Source of the DNA: Heterocephalus glaber
Lineage: Eukaryota > Chordata > Mammalia > Rodentia > Bathyergidae
Direction of reading: 5' to 3'
DNA length: 64,000 nt
Assembly (NCBI RefSeq): GCF_000247695.1
Contig: NW_004624743.1
Location: 8,414,358-8,478,357 of the forward strand
In this document: positions 46,980 to 58,364 of the stretch, in pieces
How positions within the stretch are numbered: position 1 is the first letter of the stretch
Layout: each line of letters begins with the position of its first letter
Position numbers and translations under genes: made by a program
Notes under the pieces: model-generated
Told to the model about the DNA's origin: nothing
Databases searched by the model: none
Seen by the model: the letters and a program-made list of their open reading frames with translations, nothing else

Positions 46980-47825
46980 ACACATTCATGTTCTTCCTTT
47001 GCTCTTAGAAATCTGATTTCTTCTCCAATGCCCCGAACCTCATGTCCGCAGGCAGCACCTTCCTTTGTTTCTTCATCTGAATTCCTAACCTCCTCCTGGC
47101 CATTTCCACCTCTGTGAGCCCAGAGACTTGCGACTCAAGCCAAATCTCTCTCCAGTCTATTCGCCATGTTTTCTCCTCCCCGAAAACCCACAGCAGTCTG
47201 CTTTTCTAAGTTCCTTTTGGTGCCACTTTTCTCTGAGTCACTGATTCTGGAAGTAGCTTTGCTGCTTTCTTCCTCCTAGCTCTGCTGTTCATGCTGTGCA
47301 ATTGTGTGGCCTCTCTGTTCTTCCGCTAGTACATATAGCATTTTCTCTTTCTTTTTAATCCCTACACGACTTCCTAGATTTGGTCAGATCTTTTTTTTTT
47401 CTCCTTCTTTGATTCATTCTCTATTATGCAATCATATTAACATGCTTCTGAAATCCCTAAATTAAAAAAAAATTAATGATCTCTCTTGCTTACTGAATAA
47501 AGCTAAACTGTCCTGGCCTGGCTGTCGGGACCTTTCTTTGTGCTTTCTCAGATGTGTGTGATGCCCTTTTCTCTGGGCTGCAGCCCAGTCTAGATGCACT
47601 ACTTGCTTGGTCTGTGCTTCTCTCATCTGGGTCTCTCTGCCACTCATTGCCTGGCCCATTTCCGGGTGCAGCGTATTCGTATTCATCACCTTTTCAGTAA
47701 AGTCCTGCCCTGGGAAGAAGGATCATATCTTAACATCCCAATACGACACAGCATGTCTGCATGAACTTTGCATTCGTCACTGAAACCATACTGATAGTAG
47801 ATGATGAATAAATGTTTGTCAAGTA
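46980..47825 (+). repeat. L2 LINE fragment
   Basis: Sense L2 landmarks: a 'ctgatttcttctccaatgcccc' block, 'ttgcgactcaagccaaatctctctccagtctattcgccatg', then after AT-rich sequence 'gataaagctaaactgtcctggcctggc', 'tctctctgccactcattgcctgg', 'aagtcctgccctggg' and a terminal 'agatgatgaataaatgtttgtcaa'. The last phrase is the usual 3' end of L2/MIR-class LINEs. It is diverged and non-coding. Confidence 0.65.
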
Positions 47826-47829
47826 GACA

Positions 47830-48600
47830 AAAATTTTTTTTGAAAAGAATTTCTCTAGAAAATCAAATTTCACCATGATAGCATCTGGCAGTACACATTT
47901 AAGAACATGACCAACAATTGCCTAGTTCTTTTCATAAACCTAACAAATGATTCATGCTTATTCAGTATTTTTCTGACATTGCGTTTGATTTGTGCACCAC
48001 TCTGTCTTCAGTCTTTAGGAAAGCTTAGAGAAGACAGTTGTGGAAGTTGGTGGATAGCATCATGTCTGACAGCAATCTCCTCCTTTGATACTATCAACTA
48101 TGTATTTACTTGTTTGTTTTAAACAGACTCATACCTTTGCTTTGGTTATGCAATACTGAAATTTGAGGGCTGTATTCTGCCCTCTTTGAGGGTGACTTGA
48201 AGTGTTTTTATTGTGCATTTGATTGGCTTCAGATGGAAGAGACTAAAAGCCTTTTGAGTTCCATTAAAATCTGTTAATAGAATACTACATTAATTTGAGG
48301 ATATTTGATTTAAAATTCACCCACACAAATATGTGACTCTGTATGCATGAAAAGTTTTAATAGAGGTGACTAAGTTTGTTAGGTTTTGTTACATTGTGGT
48401 TTTGCCTTGGTATATAACTTATCAGAAGTTAATTTCAAATAAAAGCTCTTGGATTAGAAAACATACCTTATGCTACAACTATTATTGGATTAGAGCTTTT
48501 GTTATAATTGTGTTTTTTTTGCAACCAATGAATTATATACTATTAGGGTATGTCTATTATCTTGTGGCCAGAAATCTTTGAACATTTTTGCTGTTAAAAT
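47830..48600. other. No gene or named repeat seen
   Basis: AT-rich sequence with two 71-codon plus frames that lack recognisable features. Confidence 0.4.
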
Positions 48601-48610
48601 GGGGTCCTGA

Positions 48611-48694
48611 GGGCCAGGGATTTAGCTCAGTGGTTTCACCTCCTGCCTTGCAAGCGCAAGGACCCGAGTTTGATCCCTGGTACCAAAAAAAAAG
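48611..48694 (+). mobile_element. ID SINE, sense
   Basis: It begins GGGCCAGGGATTTAGCTCAG TGG (intact A box), has GACCCGAGTTTGATCCCTGG (B box with one C-to-T change), and ends TACC followed by nine A and a short G run. GGGGTCCTGA occurs at 48601-48610 and 48695-48704 as an exact target-site duplication. It is the only plus-oriented ID in the window. Confidence 0.95.
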
Positions 48695-48704
48695 GGGGTC
48701 CTGA

Positions 48705-49930
48705 TCAGTGAAATACTTGGAAACAATTGGTGCCCTGTTTGAAATCCAAAAGGAGCCAATTCTTTAGTGTTGCAAAAATTTGTGAGTTATTTACATATAA
48801 TAGATTGTGAAATGTGCTATTTTTTTGCTTATGAAATGTCTATAAAGAAGGCATTTACTTACATAATGGCCTATATATTCCATGACCTCTAAGGTCAAAC
48901 TGAGATTATTCATTTTTAAAAAAAAACCTTTTCAGAGTGAATACCCAAATAAAGGGAAAAATGCAATTAAAATCTCAGCCTCTACTGAGTTACTTTAGAA
49001 ATAAATGTTGGCTAAGAAAATAGTACGGTATTAGAAGCTGCTGGCCTGCAATGCAAAGCAAATAATTATTATATTAAAAATTACAGTTTTTAAAACATTT
49101 GTTTTTCATCTGGCATCAAATAAAGTTTAATTGCAAGTTGTTTTATGTCATTTTCTCTTGGGGATATGTTTTCAAAAAGATATGCGGGAGGTTCATATGT
49201 ACACACATCTCATTATCTCTCAGTAGGATTCATGTTTGTGCCACCTACTCATGATTGGAAATGTGTCTGATTTAGGCTTGTACTGGGCTTTTATAACAAT
49301 ATAATTCTTATTTTGCTACATGGTTCTGTAGGCAGTTTCAAAATGAGTTTCTAAATTGCCAAAAAAACAAACCACCCAACCCTAAACCCTTAATGACTCT
49401 CAACAGTTTCTTTGACATATTTAAGCAAAATATTCTGTTCCCTTCAACAAAAAGGCACAAAATCTTGGGTTTGGGTTCGAATTACATTTGGCCAGCAACT
49501 GCTTATAAAATTGAGCAGCAGACACTGCAATAAAAACAGATTATATGTAGATTCTATTTCTTTCCTGGACAGCCTGTCTTGTAAATATTTGCTTTTAGCA
49601 TCAGCATAAGAAAGGAAAGAAAGCATTAGCCTGTCTCCATACTTGAGAAATGGCTTTGCAGAAATTAGAAAATAATCAGACAGGCACTCCTACGATACAC
49701 CCTTTTTTGTTTCTTTGATTAATGTCATTATAATTACTTTAAAAATTACTACATTTGATGGTAAAAGGAGCCTTTTGGGTGGTTACTTTCTGAGCAAAAG
49801 GAGAAACTAGCTCTGATTTAGGCTTACTAAGCTAGGTAGGTCTGTATGACACTTATTTAACTGAGACTTTAACTGGAATCAGAGTAAAGAATATCTGAAA
49901 TTATGTTTAATGCCATAATTCCTGAAAAAA
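48705..49930. other. No gene seen; a possible conserved AT-rich block
   Basis: Frames of 65 and 60 codons overlap on opposite strands at 49412-49626. The piece 48940-49150 has no repeat signature and contains an octamer-like ATGCAAAGCAAATAATTATT word with CTGGCCTGCAATG beside it, reminiscent of developmental enhancers. Confidence 0.35.
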
Positions 49931-49954
49931 ATTGGAGGTTTTTGAATCATTGAC

Positions 49955-50475
49955 AAGCGCAGCGACCCTGGATCATATTTCCTGGGATTTTCTGATCACA
50001 GTTAAAACATATCAGTGGCTTCCTATTGCTTGTGGGGTTTGGTCCTCAACAGCCCTTAGGAGGCTGGGCAGGAGGTGGCTGCTTTCCAGTCTCCACGTTC
50101 ATCTGGAGGCTCTGCCTTCTCAGTCTTTAGCACACTGCTTCCCTGCAGTCCTCCCTCTCCCACAGCTGCCTCCCTTCCCAGCCTCCCTGCACAGGGGCTT
50201 TCCTCAACTTCCAAGGCTTTTTGTGCCTTCTCCTCTCCTCCTCACTTTCTCCAGCCTCTGCGGAGCCTTCTCTCACCTTCCCACCCAGCCAGGGCCTGGC
50301 ATCCTTTCTGCTCATCACCACATGCTTCTCTTGGGGCACTTATGGCTGCTGTCATTCCTGCTTAGGATAGAGTTGTATTTCCTGAAGTGCTTGGGTTGAT
50401 GAGGCTGGGAACTATGTTTTTGTTCACCATGGTAATAAACCAACAGTGCTTGGCACAGAGTAGAGAGCCAAATAC
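49955..50475 (+). repeat. L2 LINE fragment
   Basis: Sense L2 landmarks: 'tctgatcacagttaaaacatatcagtggcttcctattgcttgtggg', a GC-rich pyrimidine-biased middle ('ctgcacaggggctttcctc'), 'tgatgaggctgggaactatgtttttgttcacc', and the end 'aacagtgcttggcacagagtagagagccaaatacctgc'. The 155-codon plus frame at 49932-50399 lies almost wholly inside it and is rich in Leu, Pro and Ser. It is not a gene. Confidence 0.75.
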
Positions 50476-50779
50476 CTGCTAATTTTCTAAAAGAAGTATT
50501 CCTATGCCATTACTCTTTATTCCAGATCCCATTAAATCTAATAAAATAAGTCTCATTTTCTAGCCAGTGCTTTTCTTCCTTGCGATAGAGACTATAATAA
50601 GTTACTGGTGAATGTATGCAGGCCATTGAATTTGTCTGTGTAAGACATAGAGGAACAATGTATTGCTGATGTGTAATGCCCTATGACATGCTTTGTCTAT
50701 GTGAGGTGATGTACAAAAGTCAAATCTTTTTCTATTCTACTCCGACATTCCATTTTGTATAAAATAATCATAAATAACC

Positions 50780-52600
50780 CCCTCCGAAGGCCATTTTCCC
50801 TCAAGGTAATTCAGCAGTGATTCTATCTCAACAACAGGAAAGCACTGTATCATTTTATGATTCTTGCCGTCATTTCTCTAGGCGGCTATACTGTACTAAA
50901 TCCTTGGTGCCTCAAGGGGCTGCCTGCCAGCTAGAAGCCAGTGATTATAACCTGATGCTGTGAAAATGCCATCTGGAACGTCCTGTCAGTCCACTCCTCC
51001 TAAATACTTACCTGGGTTACTTAGAAAAGGTTATCGATTTAAAATAAATAAATAAAGTGAAACGAAGCCTCAAGGCCGCAATCTGACCGAGGGAAGAGGG
51101 AGGAACCAAGTAATTGTTATTTTCGTCGGGGGCTTGCTCGGACTTAGAGGGGCTCACATTTCCACATGTCACTCTGTCAGCCTTCCTTATTACTGTCACC
51201 GCAGTTATCAGCATGGTCGTGCACTCCTATCTTATCTCTTACCCCCTCTCCTGTCCTTAGCCCTTTGGAACCACACAGCCCAGGAGCTCTGGCCCTAGAC
51301 TGGATTGAGTGGCAGCTTTTCCAAAACCAGCTGGACACCATCAAGAGGACAGAACAGGAGGCCTTTGCCTTTCTCAATTAGCTCCCTATTCCCAGCTCAT
51401 GGTAAATTCCTCGTGTGTCAAAGGGACCAATCACAGCCACAGAGACAAAACTGTCAAAATAAAACATGAGTTGAGAGCTTTTATTGCTAATAAATGTTCA
51501 CATCTTTAACCTCATATTCAAGGCAATGGGAGCTTTCCCAGGCAACAAAGTGATGTAAAATGGGCCATCATTACCTCACGCTGAAATTTAAGATGAATAA
51601 TTCTTTTATTGACTGCTTTAGTTTTCCTACTTCCTTGCTTCTGCACTTCTAGAGAATGGAAGTAAAGCTGTTTGTATGTTTAGAAAATTTCAAGATGGCT
51701 CCTGTCATCCAAATTAGAATTTTGGCTGGTTTCCAGTGTGTGTAGAGCCCTGGCCCTTTCTTTAATAACAATAATAACAAATGCAAACCTAAAACAGTTT
51801 TGGTCTTGAGTTTGCATTCCATCCATCTTCTTTGAAATGTTAAAACATCTGGTTTTAAGAAAAAATCAAGTTCAACATGTTTAGAGAGAAAAATGGCAGC
51901 CCACAAAATAAATCAGGGTCAAGTGTTGTTATTTCATGGGTAATTATAAAGCAGTCCAATTTATTAGTAAATCTTGCATCATGCTTACTCATAGCCACAA
52001 CTGTTGCAATTGTTCTTTGACGTTCATTGGAAAGGGCCTAACTTATAGGCTTTAGGAAAATATGGGGCCAACTGTCACGGCAAAGAATGCCATGTGGACT
52101 TGTCTACCTCCATACCCTAAGTTTCCCATCTTGCAAGGGAAATTTTGTCTTCTTCTAATTTGTTTTCCCAATTAATTCACGAATTTTTACCAAGAGTTAC
52201 TTGGAAACAAAAAGACGCCCACATTAAATTATTGAAAAGAAAATGCTTGCTAGTTTAATTGAAGAGCAGATGGCTGGCTCAAAGGGTCTTCTTACTATGT
52301 TTCAACAGCACTGCCAGGAAGGGGGGACAGGTTGCAGTGGCCCTGTGAAGCTGACACAAACACCGTGGAGGAGGACGAGGCACAGCGTTCTGAGAAAGCC
52401 AGCTACTCTGAGACGTTAATTACAGTTCCAGAAGACACCTCAGTCTCTCTTCTGAGGCAAAAGGCTGACAGGGGATCTTTAAACAAGTCTTCAAGAGCAC
52501 AGAGATCCTGGCTAGGATGCAAACCTTTTAGACAAGGCAAAGTCAAGACTTAAAGCAAAGTCAGCTTCACTGTTCCATAAGGTCGCTCGCTGTGTGCTAA
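50780..52600. promoter_or_regulatory. Repeat-free, CpG-retaining block; candidate cis-regulatory cluster
   Basis: About 1.8 kb with no SINE, LINE or LTR signature, in a window where repeats recur every kilobase or two. I count around 25 CpGs, including GGCCGCAATCTGACCGAGGG and TTTTCGTCGGGGGCTTGCTCGG. Several AT-rich homeodomain/TCF-like words occur (CCAATTAATTC, GGGTAATTATAAAG). A candidate terminal exon sits inside at 51261-51381. The pattern suits a cluster of conserved non-coding elements, but conservation is not demonstrated. Confidence 0.4.
51261..51381 (+). CDS. Candidate terminal coding exon, protein not recognised
   Basis: A strong acceptor (long pyrimidine tract, CTGTCCTTAG ending at 51260) precedes 121 bases that read in one frame, with one leading base, to TAG at 51379-51381. 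The roughly 39 residues include a plausible amphipathic helix: LDWIEWQLFQNQL, then a Thr/Glu-rich stretch and AFAFLN at the end, with no low-complexity sequence. AATAAA occurs at 51458 and 51489, giving a possible short 3' UTR. No upstream exon, start codon or donor was identified in this window. I do not recognise the peptide. The alternative is a conserved non-coding element with an accidental frame, or an exon of a non-coding transcript. Confidence 0.3.
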
Positions 52601-52604
52601 TTCA

Positions 52605-53925
52605 CTGCATTTCTCACCAGTTACATTGCAATGTTCTCTTCTTCAACTCCTAAATGTTTTCTTCTCCAGAGGACCTAAAACCTCAGTTTCTACAGCAAAT
52701 AAAAAAGGCCCCTCTCCTAGCCCTCTAAACTGTGTTTTCCTTTTCTTGGTTACAACAGTTCATTCAGATTAAATATTGAAGACTGACCTGGTGCTTAAAT
52801 AGAGGAGAATTAGGCTAATCATGAAATATAGTAATTAGATTAGGAAGCCATATTTGGAGGATTCTCTAGGGAAATTTGTACATATAAATAAATTATTTAA
52901 CCTTTTCCTCTCTGTCAAATAAATTAGATACAGCGTCAAATACACTTTCTTCCTGTTATAACCTTAAAAGTAAAATTAAGCAGTAACAACAGTGCAACCC
53001 CATGTATCTGTAAAATGCAAGACCTAAATCAAACCTGGGTGCATTCTCAAGTCTGTATTCTCCTATGTAGAGTAAATTATCTGATGAGTATCTGTATCCT
53101 TGCTAAAAGGATAAAACAAAACAAAACTAGAAGTGAATAAAATCTGGAAAAGCACCACAAAAATCTTTAAATTAGAAATGGTTATAATTGTATTCATGAG
53201 TTTGGTACAGATTATGGAGCAGAAGCTACCTGTCCTCATTTTACCTGCGATCCTAACAAACTCGATGGTTTCAATTCCTCCATTGCAACCAACTGTGTAT
53301 TATGATTATGAGAGAAAAACCACTTGAGACAGTAATATCGATAGCAAAAAGAAGTTGTTATAACATCAAACTTCTTCCAAAGTACAGTATCGATTCAACC
53401 ATCTTATTCCATAATGGCTCGATTTTATGGCTTTTATTTCCCATTCATGTTTTTTCTACCACAAAGTTCCTGGGAGATGTGGTTTGTTGTCTCTTCTACC
53501 TGCCCTTGTGAACAAGTTAGTTTTTTGTCTTCACATTGTCTCTAGCTCAACTTAGATTCGCAGCCAATAATACCCCTAAGTATCTTGGCTCCTTGTTCCA
53601 TTACACTTCTGAAAATCCTCAATTCTGGGTAAGTCTAATTAGAACAATCCAAGATCAATGTACTGTGACAGTTTGTGAAATTCAAACAAACTTAAAGACA
53701 GGTGCCATATTAGCTGCAAAATCAACTTGTTCCTCAGTAGGGCTCAAAGTACTTCAAGGAATCATTGTTGCTTTGCACAGCAGGCCTTTCAACATGTCCG
53801 CATGTCCTTGAACATTTGATTTTCTTTTCTCCCGCATTCCCAAAGGTGATCTTGCCTCTAACTGCTAAGAGGAAATGTAAGCTATCATTAAGAAATTCAA
53901 CTGTGTACCATTTTTGATTGCTTTA
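52605..53925. other. No gene or named repeat seen
   Basis: AT-rich sequence. A 91-codon plus frame at 53536-53811 has ordinary composition but no domain or splice context that I recognise. The right end may be the start of the following L2. Confidence 0.4.
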
Positions 53926-53929
53926 ATAA

Positions 53930-55280
53930 TTCTTCATGTCTATGATAGTCCTTCTTCCTGTAGTGTGGAACACTTATTCTCTTATCAAGGATTCCATCTC
54001 TCTTCTCCTGTCAATTTCTCCCTAAAGAATAATTTTCCTAGTTAAATATTTCTCATATTAAAGGCACTATACACAAACCTTCTTATTTCCTCAAATTCCC
54101 TCTATGTTGATATATATCTCTTTTCTGATCAATGGTTAAAATTATTTAATGAGCTGTGTTGCCTTCACTGCTCTCTTCTTAAACTCAAATCTTAACAACT
54201 TGGCTCCTGCTTCTGGGACTTTGCTAAATTTGTTCTCGCCAAGTATACATCTAGATATATGTATTTATTAGTAACTACAAGGAACTGTTCTTTATCTAAA
54301 ATTTCTTTTATTCTTGAGGAACACTGGACACTATAGGCCATACAAAACCTTTGAAACATTCTCCTTTCTTCGCTTTCAAAACCTCTCATTCTTCCTCCTT
54401 TTCTATCACTTCTCATATTTTTGAAGGCTCTTCTAACTTGTACTTAAATTTGTGCATTTTCTGGTCACAGTTTTCAGGCCTTCACTTTTCTCACTCCCTG
54501 CACTCATTGAATGCTGCAGTGTTGAGAGCATCTGTATGGCTGCATGCACACATTCCACCCTTATCCCTGTAGATAGCCTCAACCCTGTGAGACCAGTTTC
54601 CTTCTGTGCATGACACACTTGGAGAGATATCTCACCCAAACCACAGCCATGTGTCTCCGGATCACTAACACAGTTTTAACGACCTTTGTAGCCTCTAAAC
54701 TTGGCCATCTTTCATCTGTAATCCAGTCAAGATGATGTTTTTAGATGCAAAGCTGTTTTCTAACTTCTACAGGAAAACTTCCAGAGGCTTCCCACTGCAG
54801 GCAACTTAATGTGCTTTGGCATATGAAGTCCTCCACTGTCTCAACCCAATCCAACCTTATTGCTCAAGTAGTTTTTCCTTGACTTTCATGTTTTAGATGT
54901 ATTAAAAATATTTACTTTTCTTGATTGAACTTGGCTGGATATCACTTCTAGGTGATTGTATACTGTGTTTTTCTTCATATAGGGTATTTTCCTGCTTCCA
55001 CTTCCACACTTCACATACTTCAGGACTTACCCGATGCGTCAATGTGTCCTCTCCTTTAAGAAGTCTCACTATTCCTCGATCTGAGTTAAGTGATTATGCT
55101 TTCTGTTCCCATTGCCACTCAAATATCCTTTCTTTAGAACTTATCAACCTCATTTGTACTCTTTATTAAACCAAAGGTTTCTTGAAAAGAGGGACTTTGT
55201 ACCGTAACTGTTTCCCAACAGAGGATACTCCCTGGGACAAAATAAGAGCTAATTGAGAAGACTTTTGTTGATGAGTATTA
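53930..55280 (+). repeat. Long L2 LINE fragment (about 1.3 kb)
   Basis: Landmarks follow L2 ORF2 and its 3' region in order. They are 'tgccttcactgctctcttctt', 'tgctaaatttgttctcgccaag', 'cttgaggaacactggacactataggccatacaaaacctttgaaacattctcc', 'aatccagtcaagatgatg', 'aaaacttccagaggcttcccactgc', 'gtcctccactgtctcaacccaatcc', 'tttcttgaaaagagggactttg', and a terminal 'atactccctgggacaaaataagag'. Frames are broken throughout. This is the longest single repeat in the right half. Confidence 0.8.
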
Positions 55281-55284
55281 TTTT

Positions 55285-57225
55285 CAGATGTGTGAAACGT
55301 TATAGAAGACTTGAGGAAAGAACGCAAAGACATCTCTAGAGTAAAGCCTTTTCAGATTATATTGTGACAAATATAATCCTTATAAAAGGGAGAGTACTAC
55401 TTATTTTCTGAGCTTTTTGGCCTGAAAAAAATTGAGAAAGTTTTACCACTGGAAGAAAAGAATCATATAAATACTTCAGGACAGTCTTCCACTGTGTTCA
55501 ACCCCTCCCATTTACTTGGATCATGAAGAGAAGGCATCATTCTTCAGAATATAAAGCTAAGAAGAAAAGAGAGTACTGAATGTCATTCTTTTTCCACTGT
55601 ACCTTTACCCCCATGACCAAAGCATCAGCCTGCTAACTCAAAGCTTACTTTTTTGTAGTAGGTAGATGCAGGTGAAGTAAATCTTTTGAGGCATCATAGT
55701 GACTTCCTTCAACGTGACATTTTCATTTTCTTGGGAATACTTTCCACTTTATTAGATATTTTTCTTAATAAGAAAATGTACATGTAAAAATAACTGCATT
55801 TTACCAAAAACATAAAGTGATCAGATAGCATTAGAAGATTCAAGTACATCAGCTAATTTTTTTCCTACTGGTCTTGGATATCACTATTCTTTCATTCCCT
55901 TTTTCTCTAGCTGCACTAAATTACAACATTTCTCCAACTTCAAACACCTTGATCAAACCTTTCTTCATACCTTTCAATTTCTTCCTCCCAAGGGGGAGGG
56001 TGAAACATGTGTTTGAAAGAGTTTTAATCCTAACACAATCCATGTGACATCCATGTCTTCTAAAATGATTTCTGGTGGGAATGCTAGTGATTTCGAGGAT
56101 CACATGTAATTTCCTGCTGAGCTGTTTAGCATGTGCAAATTACCATTTGACCTCCATAGTGACATATTTGTCATAGCAATTTTCACTTCTAGTGAAACGG
56201 GTTAAACTGCCTCAGTAAAAGTGATTTTAAGCAGTAATTCTTCATACAAAATCTTTCACATGAATCTGCCACTCTATGTTGTACAGATTGATACCTGGGC
56301 TTCAGATATTTCTTTTCATGTTGTTTTTAATAAGAAGCACAATATTTCCATAACTCATATTTGGAATGGTTCCTGGTTTTGGAAGCAGATTATTAAAGCT
56401 GAGCATATGGAGGTCTTAAAGTAGAACCTTATGGGGGAAAAACAGTTGATCAACTCTATTTTGCAGCACTGAAAAATTAAATGCATGCAAAATCTGAGTA
56501 AAGCAGGGTTTATTTTTCATAACATTTTAATAACCCAGATTAATGAACTATGTGGTATGGTTAAGTTAATAAGTACATTGAAAATTACTTTCGTTTGATT
56601 TTTAAAATAATTAGATTGTTTATTTGCATATTTTGTTGTGCTTACAATTGTATTGCTTAGGAGCAGTCAGTGGACTTTTGAAAGAGAATCTTAAAAAGAA
56701 GTTGAATTTCAAGTGATTGACTTTACAGATGAAATATGACAGAAAAAGCTGAAGCTAATCCTCAAAATGGAGCAATAAGATGGGAATGTGATTGGAAAAA
56801 ACTTGTTTTTTGGAAGCCAAAAATCCAGTACTATCACAAAGTTTGCTCTTAATTCAAGTTCAGTTAGACACATGTATTTGCCTCTCTTCTCCATTGGCTG
56901 ATCATTTTCTCAAAGGAATGTAATCAGAAAATTTTATATGATCTAACTGTACATAGCGATTATTTTTATTTCTTCACCAAAATTTCCCGAGTACCAAATA
57001 TCAGCACTCTACTATGCATTTGATATTCAAAGACAAAAAAAACTATTCTTAACCAACTTTTACAGCAGAAGAAAAGAAAAACTGTAAAAAACTTGCAATC
57101 GTGTATGAGTCATACTCCTGCGAAGTGTATTTAAGGTGCAATGGGAATTCTGAACTAATTAGGTATTCATTAGATATGTTGTCAGGAAGAAAAAGGGCAT
57201 TTATAAAAAGGGGAAGACATTGCAT
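55285..57225. other. No gene or named repeat seen
   Basis: AT-rich unique sequence. Frames of 60-67 codons show no recognisable features. No mobile-element hallmark was found. Confidence 0.4.
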
Positions 57226-57234
57226 TTATACTTA

Positions 57235-57900
57235 GGAGAACTCTGCTTAATTTGGTATGGTTAGCTTTCAGGATTCATGGGGAGTGGCAGAGAAGGACTA
57301 TGAAAGGCAGCAGAACCTATTCTTACAGCTAGTAGGAAATTATTCACTATTTTTAAGGAGAAAAACAGTCAGATTTGTTCTTAGAAAGATGCTTCTTGGA
57401 GTAAGATGAAGCATAGACTGAACGATGTTTAAATCATAGCAGGACACCAGTTAGAAGACTGTTACGCCCAAAAGTCATGAAGGCTTTAAACTTGAGCCAT
57501 TTCCTTGAAAGTTTGTGCAAATTCAACAGAGTTTTAAAGAACAACATAACTGACTAAATTTAATAAAACTTGAATGTAAGAAAGGAGAGAAAGGAGAAGT
57601 CACAGATGTTTCATGGATTCTGAATAGGGTAGCTGGAATTATTTGGTGCTGTGAAGAGAGGCTATTAATGTGGATGGTCATCCTGGGAATACAATAAAAT
57701 GAGTTCAGTTTTGGGTTTGTTGATTTAAAATAACTGATAGGGCATGTATGTAGACACGACCAGTAAACTATTAAAAATATAAGCCTTGGATCAAAGAGAG
57801 ACGAAGTCTGCAGAACGGATTGCAAATATTCACTATGTGAGAAAGACAGTTAGTAAAATTAGAATTACCAGGGTACTTTGAAGACATTTTGTCTTGGTAA
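57235..57900 (-). repeat. L2 LINE fragment, antisense
   Basis: The plus strand reads as reversed L2: 'gatttgttcttagaaagatgcttcttggagtaagatgaagcatagactgaacgatg', 'agcaggacaccagttagaagactgttacgcc', 'tgagttcagttttgggtttgttgatttaaaataactgatagggcatgtatgtagacacgaccagtaaac'. These match the known 'gttttagaaagatcactctgg', 'accagttaggaggctattgc' and 'ttggacatgttaagtttgagatgcctgttagacatcc' blocks. The 100-codon minus frame at 57523-57825 falls here. Confidence 0.7.
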
Positions 57901-58004
57901 TTCTATTTCCATTTTCGTCCATGGGACACTTAGATAAAACCATTTTATTGCATTCATTTAGCAAGCAGGTGAATACGTAGCAGGAAATATTTTAAAAAGC
58001 TAAT

Positions 58005-58360
58005 GGTTAGTCAACTTTCCCATCACCAAGGCACAAGAGCTAACATCCACAATTTAAAGGAGAAAAGATTTAATTCAGCTCAAGATTTCAAGGGATTCAG
58101 TCAAAGGTCAACTTACTTAAGGCAAAATATCACAGAAGTGTGCAGTTGAGAAAAGTTGCTTAATCCAGGAAGCAGAGCAGGGGAACAGTGTCAGAAAGGG
58201 GCCAGAGACTAGATATAGACACAAATGTCATGACTCCGTGATACAGGCGGATACACCCCAAAATGCTCTTTACTGATTTTGTTAGATGTTTTGAATCCAG
58301 TCAAGTTGGATGTGTCATGATTAATGATCACAGCTAACATTTAACAATGACTTTTGAGGA
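58005..58360 (-). mobile_element. MaLR solo LTR (ORR1/MST-like)
   Basis: Reversed LTR: 'gttagtcaactttcccatcaccaaggcacaagagctaacatccacaatttaaaggagaaaagatttaattcagctcaagatttcaagggattcagtcaaaggtc'. It continues to 'ggaagcagagcaggggaacagtgtcagaaaggggccagagactagatatag'. It is the same class as the LTRs at 44040 and 62640 but in the opposite direction. Confidence 0.7.
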
Positions 58361-58364
58361 ATTA

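Noticed and set aside
48611..48694. tRNA gene
   Set aside because: It has tRNA-like A and B boxes but ends in GGTACC plus an A tail with a target-site duplication. That is an ID SINE, not a tRNA.
49932..50399. 155-codon plus-strand open frame
   Set aside because: It lies almost wholly inside an L2 relic with recognisable start and end phrases. The peptide is Leu/Pro/Ser-biased, as expected from a pyrimidine-rich repeat.
52332..52553. 74-codon plus-strand frame rich in Glu, Ser and Lys
   Set aside because: No acceptor, start context or known domain; it more likely reflects the purine bias of a non-coding block.
53536..53811. 91-codon plus-strand frame
   Set aside because: Ordinary composition, no start context or recognisable family, and flanked by stop-rich AT-rich DNA.
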